Notes under the pieces: model-generated
Database searches by the model: none
Told to the model about the DNA's origin: nothing
Seen by the model: the letters and a program-made list of their open reading frames with translations, nothing else
From: Gammaproteobacteria bacterium
Lineage (GTDB): Bacteria > Pseudomonadota > Gammaproteobacteria > SZUA-152
DNA length: 56,430 nt
Reading direction: 5' to 3'
Assembly (NCBI GenBank): GCA_021648485.1
Contig: JAKISS010000013.1
Span: 1-56,430, forward strand
Made by a program: the position numbers and the translations under genes
In this document: piece after piece, positions 1 through 9,291 of the stretch
Layout of the letters: the number at the start of each line of letters is the position of its first letter
Position numbering within the stretch: position 1 is the first letter of the stretch

Positions 1-2
1 AG

Positions 3-929
3 CGTATGGGATTATTTGCGGGCAGCGGGGTGGGTAAAAGCGTTTTGCTGGGTATGATGACAAAATACACGGATGCCGATGTGATTGTAGTTGGGCTTAT
101 CGGTGAGCGTGGTCGTGAGGTCAAAGAGTTTATTGATAACATACTGGGCGAAGAGGGTATGGCGCGTGCGGTTGTGGTTGCCTCCCCTGCCGATGACGTA
201 CCGGTAATGCGTTTGCACGGTGCATCATTGGCGACCCGTATTGCTGAATACTTTCGTGATCAGGGATTGAATGTTCTGTTGTTAATGGACTCCCTCACCC
301 GTTATGCCCAGGCGCAACGTGAAGTGGCACTGGCTGTGGGGGAGCCGCCAGCAACAAAAGGTTACCCGCCTTCCGTATTTGCAAAAATACCGCAACTGGT
401 TGAGCGTGCCGGCAATGGTGATACTGGCGGTGGTTCTATTACTGCATTTTATACGGTATTGACCGAAGGTGATGATCAGCAAGACCCTATTGCAGATGCA
501 GCCCGGGCGATCCTCGATGGGCATATTGTATTATCACGCGAATTGGCCGAGGCGGGGCATTATCCGGCGATTGACGTAGAAGCGTCAATTAGTCGCGCAA
601 TGACAGAAATTACCAGTGCGGAACATCAGGCAGCCATTCGCCAGTTCAAGCAATGGTATTCTTTATATCGTCAACACAGAGATCTGATCAGTGTAGGTGC
701 CTATCAGCGAGGAACCGATGCAAAGGTTGACGAAGCAGTGACAATGTATCCACAATTAACAGAGTTTTTACAGCAGAGTATCACACAACCTGTTTCACTT
801 GCAGACAGTATCGATGAATTGGAAGCGCTGCAAGGCACCGATGTCATGTTGCCGGTTCATGATAAAAATTTACAGGCACCGGCAATGCAGCAAGCGCTGC
901 CGACGACCAGTAATCCCTATGAGAAATAG
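3..929 (+). CDS. fliI: Flagellar export ATPase FliI, C-terminal part (5' truncated by window edge)
   Basis: Flagellum-specific ATPase that energises type III export of flagellar subunits at the cytoplasmic face of the basal body. The frame is open from the first bases of the window, so the N-terminal part, roughly 130-150 residues of a usual 440-460, lies outside. Seen: the Walker A loop [11 protein letters not shown] right at the start, the segment [10 protein letters not shown], and the FliI/F1-type block [15 protein letters not shown] followed by [14 protein letters not shown]. The spacing and the wording of these blocks fit FliI better than F1-beta or the virulence ATPases (YscN), though YscN-type relatives are close. 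The C-terminus carries a hydrophilic tail of about 40 residues after the usual end. No fliJ follows, which is unusual because fliJ normally sits directly downstream; an AT-rich gap begins instead. Confidence 0.9.
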   Translation, partial: RMGLFAGSGVGKSVLLGMMTKYTDADVIVVGLIGERGREVKEFIDNILGEEGMARAVVVASPADDVPVMRLHGASLATRIAEYFRDQGLNVLLLMDSLTRYAQAQREVALAVGEPPATKGYPPSVFAKIPQLVERAGNGDTGGGSITAFYTVLTEGDDQQDPIADAARAILDGHIVLSRELAEAGHYPAIDVEASISRAMTEITSAEHQAAIRQFKQWYSLYRQHRDLISVGAYQRGTDAKVDEAVTMYPQLTEFLQQSITQPVSLADSIDELEALQGTDVMLPVHDKNLQAPAMQQALPTTSNPYEK

Positions 930-1876
930 TCAGGATATTATCTTTCTGATTTACGCTAGCGTATTTTTATAACCCTCTCCCAATAAATTTTTACCCATCC
1001 TTTTGATGATTAATGTCAGGTGAACTCAGCGTATTCCTGCAAAAAATCACGCAAACAAAGCCTGTTTTTCACTGCTTGTAGATAGTCAGGTCTTGATTAA
1101 GTATTTTTTCGGTTTTGAAAAAATAGAGTGTCAATAATTTTTTATATTTTTTTTGAATATAAAGACCGTTACTTATTAGTGTGGGTTGATCAAATTTCTG
1201 GAATAATTGTTTTACTTCAAGATTTTGTGATTGGAAAAAGGGGCGCAGACAGGATACAAAATCAGAATATTATTTCGAGTGCGTTCTTTCTTTTCAGGAT
1301 GATGCCGTATGAAACGTATTTTGTTAAAAAAAGCAAGAATGGACAAGCATCAGAGATTGTGTATCTCTGAATTATGGATAGCATATGCTGACGGTGGGAG
1401 ATTTTGTGTGAACAGGCTATAGAAAAATATTTTTTATTATTTACCCTGCCTGTAATGCTACTATTTTAGTTTAGCTTGTATGAATTCTGGAATAATTCTA
1501 ACTTATATTGGCAAGCGGTATAATTTGTTTCCTAATTAAGTGTCGATATTTTATTATTCAAGTGTATTTTCTTAAAGTTATGGATTGTCGAATTATTTAA
1601 TAAAACCTTAAGATGTTAAAAATATATTGACTTTTTCTATAAAAATAACACCTGTCAGAATATAATTATGTGATTAATTTCATGAGAAATGTGACATATT
1701 TCCATTATCTGTGATGATGGATATTGTGCTACGATTTAACATCGTAATTGTAGTCTGAAAGAATGGATTGCCGAGTGTTTTACAGGTTAGCGTAACAATA
1801 AATAGGGGTATTTCTGATAATAAACAGGGTTATTAGTGCTTTTGTTTGTTTTTTTAAATAAAGTAGAGGGTTTGTA
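930..1876. other. AT-rich intergenic region without a convincing gene
   Basis: About 950 bases that are visibly richer in A and T than the flanks. The one open frame of any size (about 1128-1370) has a Phe/Ile/Tyr-heavy composition, no ribosome binding site and no recognisable domain, so it is not called. A short palindrome with a T run (ACGCTAGCGT then TTTTT, about 953-967) just after fliI may act as a weak terminator. A TATAAT hexamer near 1519 could be a -10 box for the downstream peroxidase gene, but no good -35 box is spaced with it. No sigma-54 promoter and no TGAAC-N5-GTTCA site was seen here. Confidence 0.5.
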
Positions 1877-3250
1877 ATGAACGTTAAAAAATTCGTCATG
1901 TCATTTGTTTTTCCGATAACTGGCCTGGCCTTGTTAAGTGAAAGCTCAGTTGCCAATAATTATCACTATGATAAGTTGCCGCCTCCATCTATTGATAGCA
2001 ATTTTTATGATAATGGTAACCCGGCAGAAGCCAAAGTTGCATTGGGTAAATTTCTTTTTTTCGATAAAATTCTCAGTGGCAATAAAAATATTTCATGTGC
2101 AACATGCCATCACGGCCTGACTGATACGGGGGATGGTCTGTCATTACCCGTGGGTGAGGGCGCGCGTGGCATCGGTGTGGTTCGTGATACTGGCTCTGGT
2201 CCTGATGCCATCCATGAACGTGTTCCACGTAATGCACCGCCATTATTTACCTTGGGTGCAATTGAAATCGATACACTGTTTCATGATGGGCGTGTCGAGA
2301 TCGATGCCACACAGCTCAGCGGTTTTAGTACCCCTGCGGGTGATGATCTGCCGTTGATTCTGGAAAATGTTCTGGCAGCACAAGCAATGTTTCCTGTGAC
2401 ATCAGCAACTGAAATGGCGGGCCAGATGGGAGAAAATCCGGTTGCTGACGCTGTAGCGGCAGGGAATCTTGCGGGTGTTGGCGGAGTCTGGGCACAACTT
2501 GCTGATCGCTTACGCAACATACCGGAATATGTTTCAATGTTTACTGAGGCATTTGGTATTACAGCTGATCAAATCACGTATGCACATGCCGCCAATGCAA
2601 TATCGGCATTTGAACGAGTGACCTGGCGTGCCGATAATACCCCTTTTGATCGTTTTCTCCGGGGTGATAGAAAAGCCATGAGTAAATCAGCAAGAAAAGG
2701 TATGAGACTGTTTTATGGTAAAGCGGGCTGTTCCGGTTGCCATAGTGGTACATACCTGACTGATATGCAGTTTCACGCCATAGGAATGCCGCAGATTGGC
2801 CAGGGTAAAGGGCATGGGGAATATGGCTACGAAGATATGGGGCGTGCTTCGGTAACAGGTGATGCCGATCAACGCTATCAATTCCGTACACCGCCGTTAA
2901 GAAATGTTGCTTTGACCGGCCCCTGGGGGCATTCCGGTGCTTTTGATACACTGGAAGGCATCGTACGTCATCACCTTGACCCGGAAATGTCGCTGGACAA
3001 TTATGATTGTAGTACAGAGCCCCGGTTACCTTCACGCGCAGATCTCGATGCACATGATTGTTTTGTTATGAATGACCCGGCATTAGTCATGAATATCAAG
3101 GATGCGAATGAACTTGGGAAAAAACATCTCAGTGAAAAGAAAATCACTTACTTGATGGATTTCCTGCATGCGTTGACCGACCCGAATAGTGTCGATATTC
3201 GAAATGATGTGCCAAGAAGAGTGCCAAGCGGCTTATCACTTGTTGATTAA
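1877..3250 (+). CDS. Secreted diheme cytochrome c peroxidase/MauG-family protein
   Basis: Periplasmic diheme c-type protein of the bacterial cytochrome c peroxidase/MauG superfamily. A signal peptide occupies about residues 1-27 (basic start, hydrophobic core, SSVANN). Two heme-attachment motifs are present: CATCH at 74-78, preceded by the family-typical LGKFLFFDK, and CSGCH at 285-289, preceded by GMRLFYGKAG. A conserved late segment (TPPLRNVALTGPWGHSGAF) matches the family. At 457 residues it is longer than a standard peroxidase (about 320-350), with extra sequence between the hemes and at the C-terminus, including two cysteines (about residues 376 and 393). The start is supported by GAGGG seven bases upstream. 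It stands alone with no partner, and no sigma-54 promoter is visible. Whether it reduces peroxide or modifies or oxidises another substrate cannot be told from sequence. Confidence 0.85.
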   Translation: MNVKKFVMSFVFPITGLALLSESSVANNYHYDKLPPPSIDSNFYDNGNPAEAKVALGKFLFFDKILSGNKNISCATCHHGLTDTGDGLSLPVGEGARGIGVVRDTGSGPDAIHERVPRNAPPLFTLGAIEIDTLFHDGRVEIDATQLSGFSTPAGDDLPLILENVLAAQAMFPVTSATEMAGQMGENPVADAVAAGNLAGVGGVWAQLADRLRNIPEYVSMFTEAFGITADQITYAHAANAISAFERVTWRADNTPFDRFLRGDRKAMSKSARKGMRLFYGKAGCSGCHSGTYLTDMQFHAIGMPQIGQGKGHGEYGYEDMGRASVTGDADQRYQFRTPPLRNVALTGPWGHSGAFDTLEGIVRHHLDPEMSLDNYDCSTEPRLPSRADLDAHDCFVMNDPALVMNIKDANELGKKHLSEKKITYLMDFLHALTDPNSVDIRNDVPRRVPSGLSLVD

Positions 3251-3278
3251 AGCCCGTATCGTTCGATAATACTGTTTT

Positions 3279-3323
3279 CCCCTCACTCTTCCTCCTTGAG
3301 GAAAAGGCTGGATGAATGAGGGG
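3279..3323. terminator. Nested inverted repeat after the diheme peroxidase gene
   Basis: CCCCTCA (3279-3285) pairs with TGAGGGG (3317-3323), and an inner TCCTC/GAGGA hairpin lies between them. It sits about 30 bases after the stop of the plus-strand peroxidase gene and before the convergent DUF3592 gene, a position expected of a terminator. There is no strong T run, so it may be a Rho-dependent or RNA-stability structure instead. Confidence 0.4.
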
Positions 3324-3368
3324 ATATACAAAAGTTGATTCTTGAGTTTTTAACCTGGATTCGATGCT

Positions 3369-3794
3369 TCAGACCAGAATCAGGCTCAATACACCACCGA
3401 TAAACAGCGCAATGCCCATGGCAAGTATCATCCAGTCACCTTGCGCGCCCGGTTCAAGGGTCGCTGTTTCGTGTTTTTCCGGGTCATAAAATATATCCAC
3501 TTTTTTACCAACAGGATATTTGTCGTTATAGGCTTTGGCAAATTCCGGCAGGGGATGGGTTCCTTCAGGGAATTCAAATTGTTTTTGGTATTTTTTACCG
3601 TCGAGTTGGTAGCTGAACACAATTTCCGGTAACAGATCATTTTCAGCCGAAGTGGGATTGGAGGTTTCAATAGTGCCAGTGGTGCGAGGCCATTGTTTGA
3701 CTTTGCGTGATTTTTGCAGAATCAGCCAGCCCCAAATGCTGATGCCGATGCCGCCAAGGGCGACGGATGCAAGAATGATAGAATAAAAGTTCAT
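3369..3794 (-). CDS. DUF3592 domain membrane protein
   Basis: Small membrane protein of the DUF3592 family; function unknown. An N-terminal transmembrane helix covers about residues 5-26 and a second one lies at the C-terminus (about 119-141). The loop between them contains the family pattern: W.RTTGTI near the start, a middle strand IVFSYQLDGKKY, then VDIFYDPEKHETATLEPG. Such loops face the periplasm if the first helix inserts as a signal anchor. The gene lies 44 bases downstream of glnD on the same strand and may be co-transcribed with it, but nothing suggests a functional link. Confidence 0.75.
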   Translation of the reverse strand: MNFYSIILASVALGGIGISIWGWLILQKSRKVKQWPRTTGTIETSNPTSAENDLLPEIVFSYQLDGKKYQKQFEFPEGTHPLPEFAKAYNDKYPVGKKVDIFYDPEKHETATLEPGAQGDWMILAMGIALFIGGVLSLILV

Positions 3795-3838
3795 GAAATT
3801 TATTATCTTTTAAAAGTGAATGAAATTGTACGGTTATT

Positions 3839-6508
3839 TTATGTGTCCAGCAATTGGGTGATGGTTTCACACAGACAGTTTTTATCTTTTTCTTGCAGGG
3901 AGGTTTGTTGAGTATTGGTGATTAAAAAAATATCTTCGGCACGTTCACCAAAGGTGGCGATTTTGGCATTTTGCAGTAATACGTTGCAGTGCAGCATGCC
4001 GCTGGCAATACGGGCGAGCAGGCCGGGACGGTCACTGGTAACGACTTCCATCTGTGTGCGCTGGTTTTTTTCATCATCACGAAAGTGGATTTTTGTGATA
4101 ATCGGGAAGTGTTTTTGCTGTCGGGTCAGGCTGATGCTTGTGGGTGATATGTTGTCAGGATGATGCAAATGATTGTTGAGTTGTGTGCATATTTCATTTT
4201 GGCGGTGAATGTCGGTAATTTGCTTCGCATTACGGTCAAGCACTAAAAATGTGTCCAGTGTAAAGCCGTTATTTGAAGTGATGACGCGCGCATCAATAAT
4301 GTTCAGACCGAGTGTTTCAAGCGTGGCGGTAATGGTGGAAAATATATAATTTTTATCCCGTGTGTACACAAAAATTGCACTGCCGCCACGATGGGTTTCA
4401 CCGCGGATGAGAATCAATGGCGCATCGCTGTTGCCATGTTCAATAATAGCTTGTGTGTGCCAGGCGATTTCATCGGCGGAATGACGCAGAAAATAATCTT
4501 GTTCAAGCAGTTGCCATTGCTGGTTGATGTCTGCTTTATTCAATGTGGTTTTTTTCAGTAGAATGAGTGCCTGTGTCTGGGTGTCGTCGGCCAGTCCCTG
4601 GTGATCCACAGGATTGTCCAGGCCGTGTCGGAGTGCGCGTGAGGTGGCGTGGTACAGCTCGGCCAATAATGCGTCTTTCCAGGAATTCCACAAGCTGGGG
4701 CTGGTGGCGCGAATGTCGGCAACGGTGAGCAGGTAAAGGTGATCGAGGCGTTTTTGATTGCCGATGTGTTGTGCAAATTCGGCGATAACGTCAGGATCGC
4801 TGATGTCTTTGCGCTGGGCAGTGACCGACATGAGCAGGTGGTTTTCCACCAGCCATTTAATTATTTGTGTATCGTGTTCATTGATGCTGTGTTTACGGCA
4901 GAAGCTGGCAGCGTCTATTGCACCTAATTTGGAGTGGTCACCTCCACGGCCTTTGCCAATGTCGTGGAAGAAGGCGCTAAGAGTGAGTATTTCCTGTTTA
5001 TCGATACGCTTGATAATACGGGTACTTAATGGAAATTCGTTGGCAAATTCCGGCACGGTCAGGCGGCGTAGGTTTCGCACGACAAACATGGTGTGTTCAT
5101 CAACGGTATAAACATGAAACAGGTCGTGCTGCATTTGTCCGACGATGTTGCCGTAAACGGGCAGGTAGGCGGCCAGTACTCCGTATCGATTCATGCGCCG
5201 CAGTTCATGAGTAAGGCCAACACCCTGGCGAAACAGTTCGATGAACAGGTGATGGCAATGTGGATCGTTGCGGAAATCTTCGTTGATCAAATGGTGGTGT
5301 TGGTGTACCAAGCGAATGGTGCCAGCGCTGACGCCCCGTAATTGTGGGTCGCGAGCCATGAGTACAAACAGCTCCAGCAGTGCGGAAGGTTGTTGGGTGA
5401 ATACGGTATTGTGGGTGACTTCCAATTTGCCATGGTGCGACTGGAAACGCTCGTTGATGCGTATGGGGGAGGTGTTTTTATGCTCACCTTCATCTTCAAA
5501 GCAAATGCTTTCTTCAAACAGGTCAAGCAGCATTTCATTGAGCCGGGAGAGTTTGAGCACGGTGCGATAGTAAGCTTTCATGAACTGTTCGACGGCAAGG
5601 CGATTTTGCTGGTCTTTGTACCCGAATTGTGTGGCCAGGGTGCGCTGGTGATCAAACAGCAGGCGGTCTTCCCGTCGCCGGGTTAATGCGTGCAATGCAA
5701 AGCGAATGCGCCAGAGAAAATTTTGTGCATTGTTGAGGCTGTGAAATTCCTCCTCGGTTAAAAAGCCGTGGGTGACAAGGTCGTGCAGAGTGTTTGCACC
5801 GAAGTGGCGTTTGGCCACCCAGCCGATGACCTGCAAGTCACGCAGGCCACCGGGGTTTTCTTTGATGTTGGGCTCCAGGTTGTAGGCCGTGTCGTGAAAG
5901 CGGTGGTGGCGGGCGATTTGCTCGTCGCGTTTGGCGCGAAAAAATGCCAGTCCGGGCCAGATGTTGTCCGGGCCTGTGGCTTTTTTCATTTGCAGAAATA
6001 AGGTCTCCGGTCCGACCAGCAGTCGTGCTTCCATGAGATTGGTGGCCACGGTAATGTCGGCGGTAGCCTGTTCGATGCAGTCTTGCACGGTGCGAGTGCT
6101 ATGCCCCACTTCCAGGCCGAGATCCCACAGAAATAATAAAAAACGTTCGATATTTTCTGCGTGTTGCCGGGTGGCCTCGTCGCTGGTGATGAGAATCAGT
6201 AGATCAATATCGGAGGCAGGGTGCAGCTCGCCGCGTCCATAGCCACCCACGGCGACGAGGGCTATATTTTCATGTCTGCCGATACATCGTTGCCAGATAC
6301 GCAACAGCAGTTTGTCTATCAATTCTGCCCGCTGTGCCACTAGCTCTTGTACCGGCACGTCGTTTTCAAATCGTGTCTGGAGGGCGGCGTTGGAGGATTT
6401 GAGCTGGGCGCGGAAGACGCTGAGCGGCGTGCTGGTTTGTGCCACGGCGGCATCAAATTCCTGCCAGTCGCAAACATTGGTGCAGGCGGTATTACTGCTT
6501 GAATTCAT
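3839..6508 (-). CDS. glnD: Bifunctional uridylyltransferase/uridylyl-removing enzyme GlnD
   Basis: Cytoplasmic nitrogen sensor that uridylylates PII (GlnB/GlnK) when glutamine is low and de-uridylylates it when glutamine is high. At 889 residues it matches the usual length (about 890). The nucleotidyltransferase motif GGYGRGELHP followed by SDIDL lies at about residues 88-103. The HD hydrolase domain with FFHDIGKGRGGDHS sits in the middle, and two ACT glutamine-binding domains are at the C-terminus (IFVYTRDKNYIFSTITATL and MEVVTSDRPGLLARIA). All the catalytic signatures are intact. It is an ordinary housekeeping gene with no visible operon partner upstream. Confidence 0.97.
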   Translation of the reverse strand: MNSSSNTACTNVCDWQEFDAAVAQTSTPLSVFRAQLKSSNAALQTRFENDVPVQELVAQRAELIDKLLLRIWQRCIGRHENIALVAVGGYGRGELHPASDIDLLILITSDEATRQHAENIERFLLFLWDLGLEVGHSTRTVQDCIEQATADITVATNLMEARLLVGPETLFLQMKKATGPDNIWPGLAFFRAKRDEQIARHHRFHDTAYNLEPNIKENPGGLRDLQVIGWVAKRHFGANTLHDLVTHGFLTEEEFHSLNNAQNFLWRIRFALHALTRRREDRLLFDHQRTLATQFGYKDQQNRLAVEQFMKAYYRTVLKLSRLNEMLLDLFEESICFEDEGEHKNTSPIRINERFQSHHGKLEVTHNTVFTQQPSALLELFVLMARDPQLRGVSAGTIRLVHQHHHLINEDFRNDPHCHHLFIELFRQGVGLTHELRRMNRYGVLAAYLPVYGNIVGQMQHDLFHVYTVDEHTMFVVRNLRRLTVPEFANEFPLSTRIIKRIDKQEILTLSAFFHDIGKGRGGDHSKLGAIDAASFCRKHSINEHDTQIIKWLVENHLLMSVTAQRKDISDPDVIAEFAQHIGNQKRLDHLYLLTVADIRATSPSLWNSWKDALLAELYHATSRALRHGLDNPVDHQGLADDTQTQALILLKKTTLNKADINQQWQLLEQDYFLRHSADEIAWHTQAIIEHGNSDAPLILIRGETHRGGSAIFVYTRDKNYIFSTITATLETLGLNIIDARVITSNNGFTLDTFLVLDRNAKQITDIHRQNEICTQLNNHLHHPDNISPTSISLTRQQKHFPIITKIHFRDDEKNQRTQMEVVTSDRPGLLARIASGMLHCNVLLQNAKIATFGERAEDIFLITNTQQTSLQEKDKNCLCETITQLLDT

Positions 6509-6677
6509 ATTGATTCCGGGTCAGATGGATAGAGCTGGATTATCGGCATATTTCGGGTATTTTTCAGCCGTAATTTTCTAGCGAAATGGGATGTTATGCA
6601 AATGAGATTTTGTGGGGATACTCCAGGCTTTGATCCCTTTGATTTTCAGGTGTCAATCGCCGCTCATATTGTCCATG

Positions 6678-6764
6678 CAGTGAGTTCAACATGCTCTGAG
6701 AAATGCTTTTCGGTTCTGTGTCTTTGGCGTTCGCCGCCAGTCTAACTGATTAATTCAATTTAGG
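6678..6764. repeat. Partial copy of a dispersed palindromic element
   Basis: This stretch in the 325-base gap between glnD and moaA is clearly similar, with small gaps, to 32003-32082: both begin GTGAGTTCAACATG and run to TAACTGATTAATT..TTTAGG. Only one arm is well preserved here. The rest of the gap (6509-6677, 6765-6833) holds no gene. A short hairpin CCACGA/TCGTGG around 6803-6820 lies just before the moaA stop codon and could help end the long minus-strand transcript. Confidence 0.6.
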
Positions 6765-6833
6765 TAAACCACATCGTCTCTGGTGGTAAAGATTCTCCAG
6801 TGCCACGAATAATTGTCGTGGACGATACAGGGT

Positions 6834-7817
6834 TTAACCGCCAATTTTTGACATGAACCGCACTACCTGTTGCGACCTGTCTGTAAAGTTGTGGCGTTCC
6901 GGTTTCAGCGCAAGTGCATTATTCAGCAGTGTTTTTAATTCCATGTCATTCAGATCCTGGCGTAAGGTTTCCCGTAATTCGATCATGTGTTCATGTCCGA
7001 GACACAAAAAGAGTGTGCCAGAGGCTGTCAGGCGTACACGGTTACAGGTCTCACAAAAATGCTGGGATATGGGTGTAATAAATCCAATGCGAAGGTTGCT
7101 GCCTTTCACCTGAACATAACGTGCAGGACCGCCTCCCGGCATAACACCGGGGATGAATTCAAAACTTTTTTGCAGTTGTTTTTCAACATCATGAAGATCA
7201 AGGTAATGTTCACTGCCTTTGCGACCGGCTGCACTGATTGGCATGGTTTCAATAAAACGCAGGGTGAAGTCGTGTTCGAGACAAAAATTCACCATGTCAT
7301 TAAATTCATCATCATTGATGCCTTTCATGGCGACCATGTTAATTTTGAGCGGTGCAAACCCTGCTGCTTTTGCGGCCATTAACCCCTCCAGGGTGTCTGA
7401 CAGTTCACCACCATTGATATTGCGAAATCGTTCAGGTTTCAGTGTGTCCAGGCTGACATTGATACGGGTGATACCGGACTGTTTTAATCCTCTTGCATGT
7501 TGTGCCAACAAGCTGGCATTGGTGCTGAGTGACAGGTCTTCCAGCCCTGGCAGGCGGGAAAGGCGGGTGGATAATTCGATCAGGTCTTTGCGTACCAGCG
7601 GCTCTCCCCCGGTCAGTCGTACCCGGCGAACGCCCATTTCGGTGAATGCACTGACCACTCGCACTATTTCATCCTGCGTGAGCTGTTGGGAGGTGGGATT
7701 GAAATCGTTATAGCCCTTGGGTAAACAATAGAAACAACGCAGGTTGCATTTGTCGGTCACCGATAGACGCAGGTATTCGATTTTTCTGCCAAAGGGGTCA
7801 ATCAGTTGCGGAGTCAT
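6834..7817 (-). CDS. moaA: GTP 3',8-cyclase MoaA (molybdenum cofactor step 1)
   Basis: Radical SAM enzyme that rearranges GTP to 3',8-cyclo-dihydro-GTP at the start of molybdopterin synthesis. The N-terminal [4Fe-4S] motif is C24-x3-C28-x2-C31 in TDKCNLRCFYC. The second cluster motif CETCNRVRLTASG with a later Cys is present, and the protein ends in the double Gly (KIGG) needed by MoaA. I place the start at MTPQL (7817) rather than the upstream ATG at 7862, because the family begins about ten residues before RLSVTDKC and because this start lies one base after the stop of the sigma-54 regulator gene. This tight spacing makes moaA the last gene of the long minus-strand operon. It is a plausible dedicated cofactor supply for the molybdoenzyme at 35.6-38.3 kb. 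Confidence 0.96.
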   Translation of the reverse strand: MTPQLIDPFGRKIEYLRLSVTDKCNLRCFYCLPKGYNDFNPTSQQLTQDEIVRVVSAFTEMGVRRVRLTGGEPLVRKDLIELSTRLSRLPGLEDLSLSTNASLLAQHARGLKQSGITRINVSLDTLKPERFRNINGGELSDTLEGLMAAKAAGFAPLKINMVAMKGINDDEFNDMVNFCLEHDFTLRFIETMPISAAGRKGSEHYLDLHDVEKQLQKSFEFIPGVMPGGGPARYVQVKGSNLRIGFITPISQHFCETCNRVRLTASGTLFLCLGHEHMIELRETLRQDLNDMELKTLLNNALALKPERHNFTDRSQQVVRFMSKIGG

Positions 7818-7818
7818 G

Positions 7819-9291
7819 TTAGTTGGCCTGCTCGGAATGTGTATCGTCTTCCGGGTCATCATCCATGTCGGTGTGTGTTCCGTTCGGGTTGGTTAATGCA
7901 AAGTGTTTAATCATGCGGCGCAGGCGGGGCCGGGATACGCCGAGAATGTCGCATGCATTGCCTTTGTGCCATTGGGTCGCTTCGAGGACACGTTGTACGT
8001 GAGCCTTTTCAATATCTTCCAGACTCCACTCACTCAGTGATTTTTGTTCACTTTGATTATTTGCCGACCCGGCATCACAAATATCACTGATGAGATCCCG
8101 GGTGATCACATTACCCGGACAAAGGGCGACGGCTTTTTCCAGGGTGTTTGCCAGCTCGCGTACATTGCCTGGCCAGTTGTGGTTTTTCAGGCTGGCCATC
8201 ACATCAGAGGCTATCTGGGTGACATTGCGATTCATTTGTTTGTTGATGCGTGCCAGTAATGCCTGTATCAAATCGACAATATCTTCCCGGCGCTCCCGCA
8301 ATGGCGGCAGATGGATGGTCACTACACGTAACCGGTAGTAGAGGTCTTCGCGGAACAGGCCTTCGCGTACACGGTCTTCGAGGTTGACATTGGTGGCAGC
8401 AATGACTCGTGCGTTGCTTTGTTGTGGCGCTTTGGCTCCAACTGGGGTGAATTCTTTTTCCTGCAAAACCCGTAACAGCTTGGCTTGCATGGTGGGGGAG
8501 AGTTCACCTATTTCATCCAGAAAAATAGTGCCGTTATTGGCCAGGGAAAATTTGCCGGGCTGTCGGCTCACCGCTCCGGTAAAAGCTCCCTTTTCATGAC
8601 CGAACATATCGGATTCCAGTAATGTTTCTACCAATGCTGCACAGTTAATGGCGACAAAGGGGCCGTTGGCATTTTTGCCTGCCCGGTGGGTGGCGTTGGC
8701 CACCAGTTCTTTACCGGTACCGCTTTCTCCGGTGATTAATACAGTAACCGGGCTATCGGCTACCAGACCGATAATTTTGAAGACCTCTTTCATGGCGCGA
8801 CTTCGGGCCACCATGGTATTGGCCAGGGGGGCCAGATCCACCTGATGCGTATCAACGGTGGTCTGGTCGCCGGGGTTTAGTACGCGTGCGGCTGCCTTGT
8901 CGAGTTCTTCGATGTCGATGGGTTTATGAATATAGTCTTCGGCACCGTGTTTCATGGCTTCGATGGTGCTGTCCATGTCATGGAATGCGGTAATCATAAT
9001 GACGTGGGTATCGGGAAAAGCCTGTTTAAATTCAGGCAGACCTTCCAGTCCGGATTTTCCCGGCATACGAATATCGAGAATGACCAGATCAGGGTGTTGT
9101 CCGTAAGCGGCCGCCATACCCTGGTCAACACTGTGCGCAATGCTGACATCATAACCCTGGCTGCTCAGGTGCAGCTGCAATGTTCTGCAACTGGCGATAT
9201 CGTCATCGACAATCAGTATGCGTTTTTTGCGGATTGGCGAAACAGTTTCCAGGGTAGGTGATTCGCTGAATTTTTTGATGGCAGTATTCAT
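7819..9291 (-). CDS. NtrC-family sigma-54-dependent response regulator
   Basis: Transcription activator that opens sigma-54 promoters after phosphorylation. An N-terminal receiver domain (about 24-140) has the acidic pair in ILIVDDD and phospho-acceptor D73 in LVILDIRMPG. The central AAA+ domain has Walker A GESGTGKE at 188-195 and the sigma-54 contact loop GAFTGA at 235-240. A Fis-type helix-turn-helix lies at the C-terminus (NACDILGVSRPRLRRMIKHF). All hallmark motifs are intact. The ATG overlaps the end of the sensor kinase gene by four bases, so the two form a two-component pair. It is the only sigma-54 activator in the window and four sigma-54 promoters with a shared palindrome occur here, so it is the natural candidate for binding TGAAC-N5-GTTCA. 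It would also control its own operon. The binding assignment is inference. Confidence 0.95.
   Translation of the reverse strand: MNTAIKKFSESPTLETVSPIRKKRILIVDDDIASCRTLQLHLSSQGYDVSIAHSVDQGMAAAYGQHPDLVILDIRMPGKSGLEGLPEFKQAFPDTHVIMITAFHDMDSTIEAMKHGAEDYIHKPIDIEELDKAAARVLNPGDQTTVDTHQVDLAPLANTMVARSRAMKEVFKIIGLVADSPVTVLITGESGTGKELVANATHRAGKNANGPFVAINCAALVETLLESDMFGHEKGAFTGAVSRQPGKFSLANNGTIFLDEIGELSPTMQAKLLRVLQEKEFTPVGAKAPQQSNARVIAATNVNLEDRVREGLFREDLYYRLRVVTIHLPPLRERREDIVDLIQALLARINKQMNRNVTQIASDVMASLKNHNWPGNVRELANTLEKAVALCPGNVITRDLISDICDAGSANNQSEQKSLSEWSLEDIEKAHVQRVLEATQWHKGNACDILGVSRPRLRRMIKHFALTNPNGTHTDMDDDPEDDTHSEQAN

Noticed and set aside
1128-1370. 80-codon plus-strand frame in the AT-rich gap
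   Set aside because: Biased composition (Phe, Ile, Tyr), no ribosome binding site and no motif; most likely a chance frame in AT-rich DNA.
2574-3053. 159-codon minus-strand frame opposite the first diheme gene
   Set aside because: Lies entirely within a well supported gene with two heme motifs on the other strand.
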